64,000 nt of DNA, taken from NCBI GenBank assembly GCA_040004035.1, contig JAMPLN010000002.1, one strand, 5' to 3'. Both the position numbers and the translations under genes were made by a program. Source of the DNA: Microcoleus vaginatus_C (lineage in GTDB: Bacteria; Cyanobacteriota; Cyanobacteriia; Cyanobacteriales; Microcoleaceae). Shown piece by piece: positions 54,693 through 63,364 of the stretch. Numbering within the stretch: position 1 is the stretch's first letter; each line of letters starts with the position of its first letter. The notes under the pieces were generated by a model. It saw nothing but the letters and a program-made list of their open reading frames with translations, searched no databases and was not told the origin of the DNA.

Positions 54693-55040
54693 GGGATTGG
54701 TTTGTGTGGACGGTGTAGGGTACTGGGTTCTACGGCTGATGCGTTACAAATTGTTGCAAAATGATGCCGTAATGCAGTAAAGAGTGAGATAGTTGGTAGT
54801 GGTGCATTATCATGTTAAACTAATAAAATAATATCAATACTCCTGAGTATATATGAGTATCACTTGTTTAAGATGTCCTTCGGGGAAAATTATTAAATAC
54901 GCTCATAGTTATGGTAAACAAGTGGTAAACAAGGATATAAATGTCAAGAATGTGGGCGACGGTATTTTGTCCATGAGTATAATTTCTCGTTAAGGCGAGT
55001 TCCGTGACCTGCAATTACTATACACTACTACCCAATTACT
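54693..55040 (+). other. Spacer with a transposase zinc-ribbon remnant
   Basis: From 54853, frames around a small duplication (GGTAAACAAGTGGTAAACAA) read TCLRCPSGKIIKYAHSYGKQ then GYKCQECGRRYFVHEYNF. This is the CxxC...CxxC zinc ribbon of an IS1-type or related transposase N terminus. It is not the missing part of the left IS1 copy, because its sequence differs from that of the right copy. No intact gene is present. The start of the aminotransferase follows without an evident ribosome binding site. Confidence 0.55.
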
Positions 55041-56354
55041 ATGTACGACAAAAATAATCCAAATAAGCTCATGCCAGATCCAACAAGTGAAGGGAAGACT
55101 CACTTTATCTCACCACGGTTACTAAAGTTATTAAGTTACCAGACCCCTATAAGACAATTCTTTACCCAAGCGACCTATATGAGTCGCCGAACTGAGCCGG
55201 GAAGTATTGATTTTACTATCGGTGATGCCCATGAAATACCACCTCCAGGGTTTGTAGAAGCCTTACAGCGTTGGAGTGTACCGCAAAATCAAGGGTGGTA
55301 TGGCTACAAGGGAAATATTCCACAATCACGGATCACTGTATCCGCTGCTCTTGAGGATAAACGCGGACTTTCTATATTGCCTGAAGATATTTTTATGACC
55401 AATGGTACTGTAGTTGGTTTGGCGATTTGTCTGCAAATGTTAGCTGGTGAGGGAGATGAGGTAATTATTTTGACTCCACCCTGGTTAGGTTATAGGAGTA
55501 TGGTGCATTTTACCGGTGCCGTTCCGGTTGGTGTGCCTGTGGATACAAACACCTTTGATATGGATTTGCAGGCGATCGCATCTGCAATTACAGAACGGAC
55601 TCGAGCAATCATTATCAATTCACCCCACAACCCTACAGGTAAGATTTTTTCAGCTAGTACTCTAGAGGGTTTGAGCGGTATACTTAACGAGGCTTCTAAG
55701 CACTATGGCAAGCCTATTTATATTATTTCCGATGAAACCTTCAGCCGCATTGTTTTCGACAACCAAACTTGTCCCAGCCCTACTCAGTTTTACCCATTTT
55801 CTTTCTTAGTATATGGTTATAGTAAGACTTTAATGGCACCCGGTCAACGTATAGGGTATATTGCTTTACCTCCCACTATGCCTAATCGGGAAGAAATAAG
55901 ACGAATCATTGCTTTCCTACAACAAACTCCTTTTGGTTGGTGTTATCCTAGTGTGCTCATGCAGTATGCATTAGGAGACTTAGAGCAACTAAACATAAAT
56001 ATCGAGCATTTACAAAACAAGCGAGATGGGATGGTGAACGCACTGCGGGATATGGGTTACAACCTGTATAACCCTGATGGGACGTTCTTCCTCTTGGTGA
56101 AATCACCTTGGGATGATGACCTTGCTTTTGCCGAGTTATTAGCAAGTCAAGATATATTTGTTTTACCAGGAACTCCCCAGGAAATACCCGGTTACTTCCG
56201 AATTTCCCTTACTGCCAACGAAGAAATGATTTCGCGTTCTCTACCCAAATTCCAAGCTGCGATGGAATACGCTGTTGCTAACCCACTTGCTTCCCCCTCT
56301 TCTGTCACTAAGCGGCAGAGTATAATAGAACAAAATCTCTCAAACCAGAGCTAG
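55041..56354 (+). CDS. Class I/II pyridoxal-phosphate aminotransferase
   Basis: A 437-residue fold-type I enzyme. Marks are YGYKGNIPQSRITVSAAL, FMTNGTVVGLAICLQML, LTPPWLGYRSMVHFTGA, the INSPHNPTGKIF cofactor-pocket motif, IISDETFSRIVF (Asp contacting the pyridine N), and YGYSKTLMAPGQRIGYIAL with PLP-binding Lys262. The substrate-carboxylate Arg is in GYFRISLTANEE. A polar N-terminal extension of about 40 residues is present. Substrate unknown; similar enzymes act in amino-acid or peptide natural-product pathways, but no such genes are adjacent. It is enclosed by inverted IS1 copies and followed 5 nt later by an IS701 scrap, so it was probably brought in as cargo. The sequence is more A/T-rich than ilvD or thrS. 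Confidence 0.9.
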   Translation: MYDKNNPNKLMPDPTSEGKTHFISPRLLKLLSYQTPIRQFFTQATYMSRRTEPGSIDFTIGDAHEIPPPGFVEALQRWSVPQNQGWYGYKGNIPQSRITVSAALEDKRGLSILPEDIFMTNGTVVGLAICLQMLAGEGDEVIILTPPWLGYRSMVHFTGAVPVGVPVDTNTFDMDLQAIASAITERTRAIIINSPHNPTGKIFSASTLEGLSGILNEASKHYGKPIYIISDETFSRIVFDNQTCPSPTQFYPFSFLVYGYSKTLMAPGQRIGYIALPPTMPNREEIRRIIAFLQQTPFGWCYPSVLMQYALGDLEQLNINIEHLQNKRDGMVNALRDMGYNLYNPDGTFFLLVKSPWDDDLAFAELLASQDIFVLPGTPQEIPGYFRISLTANEEMISRSLPKFQAAMEYAVANPLASPSSVTKRQSIIEQNLSNQS

Positions 56355-56358
56355 GTCT

Positions 56359-56492
56359 ATGGTTAACCCTCGCCAAGCTAATTCAACCTGGAAATTGATT
56401 GATGAGTATTGTCGCTATTACAGAAATCTGTTTTCAGAAGTCAGAAGCTTCAAAGCTTTTACACACCTTCATGCTGGTATAATTTCTGATAT
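56359..56492 (+). pseudogene. 5' fragment of an IS701-family transposase, cut by IS1
   Basis: ATG 56359 opens MVNPRQANSTWKLIDEYCRY, then YRNLFSEVRSFKAFTHLHAG and IISD. This matches the start of IS701-type transposases. The frame is broken at 56493, exactly where the IS1 end GGCGTTGC begins, so IS1 landed in or recombined at this gene. No 3' part is found on the other side. Confidence 0.8.
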
Positions 56493-57326
56493 GGCGTTGC
56501 GGAATTGGGGTAGGGTTTAGCGATCGCGTGCGGTGACTAATGCTCGCTCGAAATAATTAATTGAATAGGGAAGGGGAACATCATTAAACTTGAGATAATG
56601 AATAAGTAGTTTAATTGGATATCTGAGCATTTGTTCGGCTGCCAGAATAACAAAAAGTCTTTCGTTTTAAGCGAGCCAGATAGTGTCTTAATCTTGTGTT
56701 TTCACCTTCAACCGCAAGCCATGTAAGTTCGGCACATAATTTGGTTTCTCTCTGGAATAAACATGGCATAAACTTTCGGGCCATCCGTCACATAAAAATA
56801 GCATCCCCATCTACTAACTACATCCCACAAAGGTTCAAACGTTTTAGGACGCTCGGTCTCCTAATACCCATCCTAGAATACCTGGTCTAAAGTAATCTAC
56901 TGCTGTCCACACCCAGATTGTGTTTTTTTATCCGACAAAGGTTTGTAGCTCATCTAGTTCTCCTACTTCGGGAATTGTCTCTAGATCGTAAGCGTATGGT
57001 AGCAGCTTTCCAACTTGCTTGAGCCAATTAATTATTGTCGTGTGATGCAGGTCTTTGACTCTCTTACTCGCACGAAAACCCATCCCATTGACATATATTT
57101 TTAGGTATTGATATTTAACTTCTTGCGCGTAACACTGGTGGGTTTGATAGCAATCTCTAAATTGCCTGCCACAGTCAACACAAATATAATTTTGCTTGCC
57201 TTTATTGGCGCATTTTTATTAACATGAGTAGACTTATCTTCAGGAAATTTCATTGGCTTTGACATTAAGTTAATTGGTTTTTGTGAATCGCTCACTCGCT
57301 CTATCGTACCTCAATTCAACAACGCC
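56493..57326 (-). mobile_element. Full-length but inactive IS1-family copy, right
   Basis: An 834-bp element with imperfect terminal inverted repeats: GGCGTTGCGGAATTGGGGTA at 56493 and, on the minus strand, GGCGTTGTTGAATTGAGGTA from 57326. The transposase reads on the minus strand: a zinc ribbon (KGKQNYICVDCGRQFRDCYQ), KIYVNGMGFRASKRVKDLHH, TIINWLKQVGKLLPYAYDLE, and VWTAVDYFRPGILGWVLGDR. An in-frame TAA before an A7 run and two frameshifts shared with the left copy disable it. No target-site duplication is visible in the flanks (TTTCTGATAT and AGGAAAAGAT). The forward 64-aa frame inside is a shadow. Confidence 0.85.
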
Positions 57327-57646
57327 AGGAAAAGATTGGGAATGTTAAAGGGAAAGCTGCTACTTTGCACCAACTAGCAGGAATTTATGCGGATCAAGGG
57401 GAAGTAGCAAAGGCGATCGCATTTTATGAACAATCTCTCGAACTTAAGGAAAAGATTGGCGATTTTCAAGGGAAAGCGGCTAGTTTCGCAATGTTAGGAC
57501 AGTTGTTAGCAGATAAGAAGGGAGATTTTGACAAAGCCTTGAATTATTTACAGGAATCTTTGGACATTTTGCAGCATTTGCGATCGCCCGACGCGAAGAC
57601 AGTGAGGCGAATTATTGCTGAAGTTCAGCGGATGGCTGATGGCTGA
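57327..57646 (+). pseudogene. 3' remnant of a TPR-repeat gene
   Basis: The frame is open from the IS1 junction: EKIGNVKGKAATLHQLAGIY, ADQGEVAKAIAFYEQSLELK, EKIGDFQGKAASFAMLGQLL, and KALNYLQESLDILQHLRS, ending in VQRMADG and TGA. These are the last two or three TPR units of the long TPR arrays that filamentous cyanobacteria attach to NTPases or CHAT proteases. The N-terminal catalytic part is missing, removed at the IS1 end. An internal ATG (57365) could start a 93-residue protein, but there is no sign it is expressed. Confidence 0.7.
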
Positions 57647-57794
57647 AGAAAGTTTAGCCCGATTCTCTGCTGCGCGAAACCAGCCTGCGGCAATCTGAAA
57701 TCTAAAAACTCCTACACAAAACGTTACATATTTGTTACCATCGGGACGAGTCTGTCCTCAACAGTCCCTCTGTTAACCTTCTAAACTAACGACT

Positions 57795-58013
57795 ATGAGT
57801 CAACCTCCCTCAGCAATTCCCGCCTCCGAAGAGTCCGCCGAAACCCCCACAGCGCCGACAAACAATGCACCTCCACCGAGTTATGTCAAGCTGGCGATGC
57901 GGAACATGGTTCGCAAGAGGGCGACTTCTCTGTTTCATTTTGCCTTGACAGCGATCGGACTTTTAGGCGTACTCGTCGGTTTGGCTTTTCTCGATCGCTA
58001 TTTCAATTCTTAA
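57795..58013 (+). CDS. DUF3285-type small membrane protein
   Basis: A 72-residue protein. It has a Pro/Ala/Thr/Ser-rich polar head (1-28), a conserved PSYVKLAMRNMVRKRATSLF basic stretch, and one C-terminal membrane helix (FALTAIGLLGVLVGLAFL) ending in DRYFNS. It is a cyanobacterial family of unknown role. It starts the conserved downstream set with ybeY, dgkA and a glutaminase gene, all on the plus strand, though gaps of 160-210 nt allow separate promoters. Confidence 0.75.
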   Translation: MSQPPSAIPASEESAETPTAPTNNAPPPSYVKLAMRNMVRKRATSLFHFALTAIGLLGVLVGLAFLDRYFNS

Positions 58014-58222
58014 TCGGGGATTCCAACAATCAGCCTCTAATTTCTGGTGATGTTTTTGATCTTTCTTAATCGGGAGTTAAGCTGATTGTTCTGCCTGCCT
58101 GTTGCAATCTCTAACAGATTACTGTATCTTTCCAGCAACAGCAAAATCCCCTGCCGTTCGATCGCGCAATTGGAATTTGTAAAAAAATTGAATATATCAT
58201 CCCTTGACAGGAGAGCAAAAAA

Positions 58223-58759
58223 ATGTTAATTGAGGTGAACGTCGAAGACTGTTACGGGATCGCCCAGCAGTCAGCCGACGCTTCCAACCTCCCTGAGAGT
58301 GCAGCCAGCGGGGAGATTTGGGCCGAAACCTGGGAAAATTGGTTTAGCGTTTGGCTGGAAAACCAGGCGGCGGATGTGCCAGTGGCCCCGGGCTACGAAG
58401 TCAGTCTGCGTTTAACCGCCGATACGGAAATGCAAGCCCTCAACCTCCAGTACCGCCAGCTCGATCGATCGACCGATGTATTAGCTTTCGCAGCTTTAGA
58501 GGTAGACTGTCCTCAACTAGAGGAAATGCAGTCATCTGAACCTTTATACTTGGGTGATATCGTCATCTCGATCGATACAGCTAACCGACAAGCCCAGCAG
58601 CAAGGACATCCCCTGAAGACCGAACTAGCTTGGCTGGCAGCCCACGGTTTTCTACATCTTTTGGGCTGGGATCACCCGGATGAAGAAAGTCTGACTCAAA
58701 TGCTCGATCGACAAGAAACATTGCTGCGGGCGATCGGTCTTACGATCCAAACAGCATAA
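58223..58759 (+). CDS. ybeY: Endoribonuclease YbeY
   Basis: A 178-residue metal-dependent RNase used in 16S rRNA 3'-end maturation and ribosome quality control. It has the zinc-binding HGFLHLLGWDHPD motif (HxxxHxxGxDH) near residue 143, preceded by STDVLAFAALE (the STDVLSFP-type strand) and LGDIVISIDTANRQAQQQGH. The N terminus has an insert (QQSADASNLPESAASGEIWA) as in other cyanobacteria. GGAGAGCAAAAAAATG gives a good ribosome binding site. It precedes dgkA, a common cyanobacterial order. Confidence 0.95.
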   Translation: MLIEVNVEDCYGIAQQSADASNLPESAASGEIWAETWENWFSVWLENQAADVPVAPGYEVSLRLTADTEMQALNLQYRQLDRSTDVLAFAALEVDCPQLEEMQSSEPLYLGDIVISIDTANRQAQQQGHPLKTELAWLAAHGFLHLLGWDHPDEESLTQMLDRQETLLRAIGLTIQTA

Positions 58760-58920
58760 CTTAAGTTGATGGTGATTTAACAAATCATGTCAAGCCCAAC
58801 ATAACTTTCTGAAATTAAACCAAAACTTTAGTAAAAACTTAGAAAAGTTACCTAGACTTGATGAAGTTAATTTGAAAAGTTTAGCTTTCATTCATCTCTG
58901 TAAATTAAAGTTGGTTCTTT

Positions 58921-59433
58921 ATGACACTAGATAGACCCTCAATTTCATCACAAATCGCACAGTTTCTGCCCATGCCTCAAGACTCTTCTAGCCAGACAGT
59001 CCACGAGCCTAAAAAAGCCTTGAAATACAACCGAGAGCTGTCCTGGAAAATCGCATCTAGCTTAGCTACGAGTTTTAGATACGCTTGGGGGGGTCTGAGT
59101 TATGCTTTTGAAACTCAGCGCAATTTTCGGATTCACACTGTTATTGGCACTTTGGCGATCGGACTCGGCCTATTTTTGCAACTGAAACCTGTAGAAATAT
59201 CTGTGATCGGTGTCACCATTGGCATAGTTTTAGCCATGGAACTGTTGAATACGGCGATCGAATCCGTGGTAGACTTGACAGTCGGTCAATCTTACCACGA
59301 ACTAGCCAAAATTGCCAAAGACTGCGGTGCCGGAGCCGTTCTGGTATCAGCAATGGCTGCGATCATAGTCGGTGCTGCACTTCTGCTGCCTCCTTTGTGG
59401 GCAGTCGTTCAAATTGCGATCGCCGGTCAGTAA
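58921..59433 (+). CDS. dgkA: Diacylglycerol kinase (DgkA family)
   Basis: A 170-residue small integral membrane kinase. Residues 1-40 are a soluble, variable head. The core reads SFRYAWGGLSYAFETQRNFR, then three membrane helices: VIGTLAIGLGLFLQL, ISVIGVTIGIVLAMELLNTA and AGAVLVSAMAAIIVGAALLL. The catalytic Glu is in ELLNTAIESVVDL, followed by AKDCGAGAVL. It phosphorylates diacylglycerol or undecaprenol to recycle lipid carriers. It sits between ybeY and the anthranilate/PABA glutaminase gene. Confidence 0.93.
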   Translation: MTLDRPSISSQIAQFLPMPQDSSSQTVHEPKKALKYNRELSWKIASSLATSFRYAWGGLSYAFETQRNFRIHTVIGTLAIGLGLFLQLKPVEISVIGVTIGIVLAMELLNTAIESVVDLTVGQSYHELAKIAKDCGAGAVLVSAMAAIIVGAALLLPPLWAVVQIAIAGQ

Positions 59434-59610
59434 CTTATTGGACTCAGCAAATTTTAGGTTTTAGATGACCAATTTGAGATTTTTAGTTTTATTCGTCTAT
59501 ATTGCAGCTATTTTTATCTTCGGCATCTATCTAAAATCTTGAAACCCTTGCTTTCAGACAGCGAGTTAACCTAAAATCTAAAATCTAAAACCTAAAATCT
59601 AACTTAACCC

Positions 59611-60198
59611 GTGATTATAGTCATCGATAACTACGACAGTTTTACATACAATTTGGTACAGTATCTAGGAGAACTCGGTGCTGAGTTGCCCGTAGCAAGC
59701 GAAGTGCAAGTCTACCGCAACGACCAAATTTCTTTAGCAGAAATTCGCCAATTACAGCCTGCCGCCGTGGTGATTTCTCCAGGCCCGGGGCGACCGGAAG
59801 ATGCGGGAATTTCTCTGGAATTAATCAAAGAGTTGGGGCCGACTCTGCCAATTTTAGGCGTGTGCCTCGGACATCAAAGTATCGGTCAAGTATTCGGCGG
59901 CAAAATTGTTTCTGCACCCCTGTTGATGCACGGCAAAACTTCTCAGGTAGAACACACAGGAGTCGGAGTTTTTCAGGGCGTGGAATCGCCGATGATTGCA
60001 ACTCGCTATCACAGTTTGGTAATTGAAAAGCAGAGTTGTCCAGAAGTTTTGGAAATTACCGCTTGGGTTGAAGACGGAACTATTATGGGCGTGCGGCACC
60101 GGGAATATCCGCACATTGAAGGTGTACAGTTTCACCCGGAAAGTATTTTGACGACTGCCGGAAAGCAATTATTGCGAAATTTCTTGGAACGGCTTTAG
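59611..60198 (+). CDS. trpG: Anthranilate/aminodeoxychorismate synthase glutaminase subunit
   Basis: A 195-residue class I glutamine amidotransferase starting at GTG 59611 (MIIVIDNYDSFTYNLVQYLG). The catalytic Cys is in GVCLGHQSIGQVFGG, and His and Glu are in VQFHPESILTTAG. The oxyanion strand is VVISPGPGRPEDAGIS. It supplies ammonia to TrpE (encoded at 41517-43064) and possibly to PabB, since one subunit often serves both pathways in cyanobacteria. The name pabA would be equally valid. Its leader carries inverted TTTTAGA-type heptamers (59570-59602). Confidence 0.93.
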   Translation: MIIVIDNYDSFTYNLVQYLGELGAELPVASEVQVYRNDQISLAEIRQLQPAAVVISPGPGRPEDAGISLELIKELGPTLPILGVCLGHQSIGQVFGGKIVSAPLLMHGKTSQVEHTGVGVFQGVESPMIATRYHSLVIEKQSCPEVLEITAWVEDGTIMGVRHREYPHIEGVQFHPESILTTAGKQLLRNFLERL

Positions 60199-60644
60199 TT
60201 GAATTTCTCTGAATTTGTAGGGTTCGCTCTTATCAATACTCCGGACAGTTTTTGGAACGATTCTACAAGCTTTACGGGGCAAGGAGCATAAAAAAGTCGA
60301 ATTAAATGTAAGTCAGGGGTGGAGCTGACATTGATTTAATTATCCACACTGGCTCAAAGTCAAGCGAGCATAAGCTATTGGGCTATATAAAAACTGTCCG
60401 GACTATTGTCTTATAGCACCTTACGGTGAGAGTAAGGTACACATTTTCGCACCTGAACCGCCCCAAAAGGGATACAAGCCCCCCACTCCTGTCGTGGTGA
60501 ACCCCAAATTTTAGACTCCTGTTCGAGATTCCAGATTCAATGCTGCAAGTAAATCTAAAATCTAAAATCTAAAATCTAAAATCGACTGACGGTGTTTTGT
60601 GGTATAACAACAAACGACCAACACCCGACAACCCCAACCACAAG
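60199..60644. other. Intergenic stretch with heptamer array
   Basis: No gene is seen. AAAACTGTCCGGACTATTG (about 60390) is the inverse of CTCCGGACAGTTTTTGG (about 60239), so the 60239-60410 segment is bounded by inverted repeats of about 12 nt. GCACCTTACGGTGAGAGTAAG (60417-60437) forms a small hairpin. Four inverted TTTTAGA heptamers lie at 60553-60583, just before the next gene. Confidence 0.5.
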
Positions 60645-61427
60645 ATGAAACGGCGACAATTAATACGTTACGCACAGACGGGTTTGCTAGCAGCTTTCTT
60701 CACTGGTTTACCATCTGGATGGGAAAGCTATCAAGCTCAAACTGCTGATTCTTTGTCGGTTCAGTGGTTGGGCCACACTTGCTTCTTGTTTGCCGGAGGC
60801 GGTGCGAGGGTGCTGGTGAATCCTTTTCGCCCCCTGGGCTGTACCGCAGGCTATCGCTCTCCTAAAGTGCCAACAGATTTGATTCTGATTAGCAGTCGGT
60901 TGCTCGATGAAGGGGCGATCGACGGATTTGCGGGCAATCCCGGCCTTTTGTACGAGCCAGGGGCTTACAGGTCTAACGGGCTGCGGATTCAAGGGATTCG
61001 GACGGAAAAAGACCGTGAGGGAGGACGACGATTTGGGGTCAATGTGGCTTGGCTGTGGCAGCAAGCGGGCGTTAAGATTTTACACTTGGGCGGAGTTGCT
61101 GGCCCGATCGGCATTGAAGAGCAAATCTTGATCGGGCGGCCCGATGTAGTGCTGATTCCCGTGGGCGGCGGGCCCAAAGCTTACACTCCGGCGGAAGCGA
61201 AGCAAACTTTGCAACTTCTCAAACCAAAGATGGTGATTCCGACACATTTCAAAACCCAAGCCGCCGATCCTGCTGCGTGCGATTTAGTGCCACTAGATGA
61301 ATTCTTGGCGCTGATGGATGGTACGCCGGTGCGGCGATTGAATAATGACACGATTTCGATCAAAGCTGCTGACTTACCTCAAACTGGTTCGGTGATTGAG
61401 GTTTTGAGTTACAGATTTAGCGGTTAA
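60645..61427 (+). CDS. Secreted MBL-fold-like protein with altered metal site
   Basis: A 260-residue protein starting at ATG 60645 (MKRRQLIRYAQTGLLAAFFT); the basic RR pair and hydrophobic stretch suggest a Tat-type or Sec export signal. The fold resembles UlaG-type metallo-beta-lactamase proteins: VQWLGHTCFLFAGGGARVLV, VLIPVGGGPKAYTPAEAKQT, and MVIPTHFKT near the end. The HxHxDH metal motif expected after TDLILIS is replaced by SRLLDEGAID, so hydrolase activity is doubtful. Function unknown. It is transcribed alone. Confidence 0.8.
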   Translation: MKRRQLIRYAQTGLLAAFFTGLPSGWESYQAQTADSLSVQWLGHTCFLFAGGGARVLVNPFRPLGCTAGYRSPKVPTDLILISSRLLDEGAIDGFAGNPGLLYEPGAYRSNGLRIQGIRTEKDREGGRRFGVNVAWLWQQAGVKILHLGGVAGPIGIEEQILIGRPDVVLIPVGGGPKAYTPAEAKQTLQLLKPKMVIPTHFKTQAADPAACDLVPLDEFLALMDGTPVRRLNNDTISIKAADLPQTGSVIEVLSYRFSG

Positions 61428-61592
61428 TGCCAGATTTCTTAGGTTGCGTTATATTAAGGAAGTTTTGGTCGATCAGGGATGCAAGAGAATTTTCTCTCTA
61501 CCTTAGCCTCTGGCAACCTTGCCTTTTGTCGAGATTTGGCTAACATAACAATTCATGTTCACTGTTTTATCTCCTAAGGAAATGCAAGCGCA

Positions 61593-62201
61593 ATGAAAAA
61601 TCAAAATTTACCTAGCTGGATGAAACAACTGACAGGTTTCGCAGGAATAATCGGCGCTAGCGCGTTAATCGGTTTCCCGGCTTGGGCTCACATCACCTCC
61701 AACACCAATGTTGCTAATTCAACTCAAATTTCACAAGTTGCAGGAAAAGTGAAAACCGCTGCTTCACCAGCGCCAACTTCCGCTGCTAAGGATATTGTTG
61801 CTATTGCATCGGGCGACCCTCAATTCAAGACGCTGACAAAGGCTTTGGGAGCAGCAGACTTGGTTGCCACTTTACAAAGAAAAGGCCCTTTCACTGTTTT
61901 TGCACCGACAGACGCGGCATTTGCGGCTTTGCCAGAAGGAACTGTGGAGAATTTGCTCAAACCGGAAAACAAAGCCCAACTTACTAAGATTTTAGCTTAC
62001 CACGTTGTTCCTGGTTCGGTTGTATCTACTAGCCTGAAATCCGGCGATGTGAAAAGTGTTGAAGGCAGCTCGCTGAAGGTGGGAGTTAACGCAGGCAAAG
62101 TTACTGTCGGCGACGCTAAGGTTGTGACGGCTGATATCAAAGCTAGCAACGGCGTTATTCACGTAATTGACAAGGTGCTGATGCCCCCTGATGCGAAGTA
62201 A
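61593..62201 (+). CDS. Secreted fasciclin (FAS1) domain protein
   Basis: A 202-residue protein. The signal peptide is LTGFAGIIGASALIGFPAWA, with cleavage likely after AWA. A Thr/Ser/Ala-rich spacer (38-65) leads into one FAS1 domain (about 66-200) with both signature boxes: GPFTVFAPTDAAFAALP and ASNGVIHVIDKVLMPP, with the YHVVPG element between them. FAS1 proteins act in adhesion at the cell surface or periplasm. GGAAATGCAAGCGCAATG gives a moderate ribosome binding site. A strong terminator follows. Confidence 0.93.
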   Translation: MKNQNLPSWMKQLTGFAGIIGASALIGFPAWAHITSNTNVANSTQISQVAGKVKTAASPAPTSAAKDIVAIASGDPQFKTLTKALGAADLVATLQRKGPFTVFAPTDAAFAALPEGTVENLLKPENKAQLTKILAYHVVPGSVVSTSLKSGDVKSVEGSSLKVGVNAGKVTVGDAKVVTADIKASNGVIHVIDKVLMPPDAK

Positions 62202-62251
62202 GACTAGCGGTTTTTGCATCAATTGATGTTAGATTCGGTTAAATGAAAGCG

Positions 62252-62284
62252 AAATAAGGACACAACATTGTTGTGTCCTTATTT
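62252..62284 (+). terminator. Bidirectional terminator between fasciclin and BtuF-like genes
   Basis: AAATAAGGACACAAC (62252-62266) and GTTGTGTCCTTATTT (62270-62284) are perfect complements around an ATT loop. A/T-rich ends on both sides suit termination in both directions. It lies 51 nt after the fasciclin stop and 56 nt from the convergent gene's stop. Confidence 0.8.
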
Positions 62285-62339
62285 GTATGGCAGGCAATTC
62301 AGAATTAATATACATAAAGCTTTAGCTAGCTGCGGGTAC

Positions 62340-63275
62340 TTACAAAAAGGGCTGCCAACCCTTACCCCGATAGCCAAAATCGAAGATTTCGGGATGGAGA
62401 ATTTCTGCTAAAATTTCTAACGAATCAACCAATCTCGGCCCCGGCCGATTAAAGTAAGAATTGCCGTCAGTTATGTAAACTTTCCCTGTTTTTACTGCTT
62501 GCAAATTAGGCCATTCTGCGTATTTAGTTATCTGCATTGCTTCGCTGCGAGTGCGGTTTAAATCAAAGCCGCAAGGCATGAAAATAATTACATCGGGATT
62601 AGCTTCTACTAGCGATTCCCATTTTAACCAAGGGGAATGTTCGCCGACAATTCCAAATAGCGAATTGCCTCCCGCCATTGCCACTAATTCGGGAATCCAG
62701 TTACCTGCAGCCATCAAAGGCTCAATCCACTCGATGCAAGCTACTTTGGGAACTCTCTCTTTTGTGTTAAGAATAGATGATGCTTGTGTTTGGGAGATAA
62801 TAGCATCGATGCGGGATTGCAAAAGGTCGATCGCACTTTTGCCATCTACGCCCAAAGCATCAGCAACTCGTTGAATATCCGTCCAGATTTCTGCTAGCAG
62901 ATTCGGCTGCAAAGAAATAATTTCCGGCTGGCTATTTACTAGCGTGCTTACTGCTTGTTCAACCTCTGTCAGAGAACAAGCGCAGACTTCACATTGAGCT
63001 TGAGTAATAATGTGAGTCGGCTGCAATTTTTCCAAAGTATCTATTTCTACTTTATAGACACTCAGCGCATTTTGCAACAATTCTGTCACGCGGTTGTGAA
63101 TTTCGCTGCTAGTTCCTTCGGGATTGAATTTAGGTTGAGTGCAAACAGGTAAATTTTGGATTTCTGGGGGATAGTCGCATTCGTGGGAACGACCCACAAT
63201 TGCATCGGTTAATCCTAAAAGTGCTACAATTTCGGTGGCACTGGGAATTAGAGAAACTATTCTGAGTTGGTTCAT
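62340..63275 (-). CDS. Cobalamin-binding (BtuF-like) periplasmic-binding-fold protein
   Basis: A 311-residue protein of the helical-backbone metal/cobalamin receptor superfamily. It has IVSLIPSATEIVALLGLTDA, VGRSHECDYPPEIQNLPVCT, then a QAQCEVCACSLTEVE stretch, CIEWIEPLMAAGNWIPELVA, and PDVIIFMPCGFDLNRT. There is no signal peptide or lipobox, as in the cytoplasmic-looking members annotated as cobalamin-binding in cyanobacteria. The three close cysteines (QCEVCAC) could bind metal. No BtuCD transport genes are adjacent. Its role in B12 uptake or sensing is inferred. Confidence 0.85.
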   Translation of the reverse strand: MNQLRIVSLIPSATEIVALLGLTDAIVGRSHECDYPPEIQNLPVCTQPKFNPEGTSSEIHNRVTELLQNALSVYKVEIDTLEKLQPTHIITQAQCEVCACSLTEVEQAVSTLVNSQPEIISLQPNLLAEIWTDIQRVADALGVDGKSAIDLLQSRIDAIISQTQASSILNTKERVPKVACIEWIEPLMAAGNWIPELVAMAGGNSLFGIVGEHSPWLKWESLVEANPDVIIFMPCGFDLNRTRSEAMQITKYAEWPNLQAVKTGKVYITDGNSYFNRPGPRLVDSLEILAEILHPEIFDFGYRGKGWQPFL

Positions 63276-63364
63276 TGATTTTCTGTTTTTTACAGATTTA
63301 GAAGCACAGGCGTAACAGATTTATAAGCACAGGCGGGACGCCCGTGCCACAAAAAAAGGGGTTG

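Noticed and set aside
56696..56890. 64-residue frame also found nearly the same at 54295-54489 on the other strand
   Set aside because: Both are antisense shadows of the inactive IS1 transposase, conserved only because the element is duplicated.
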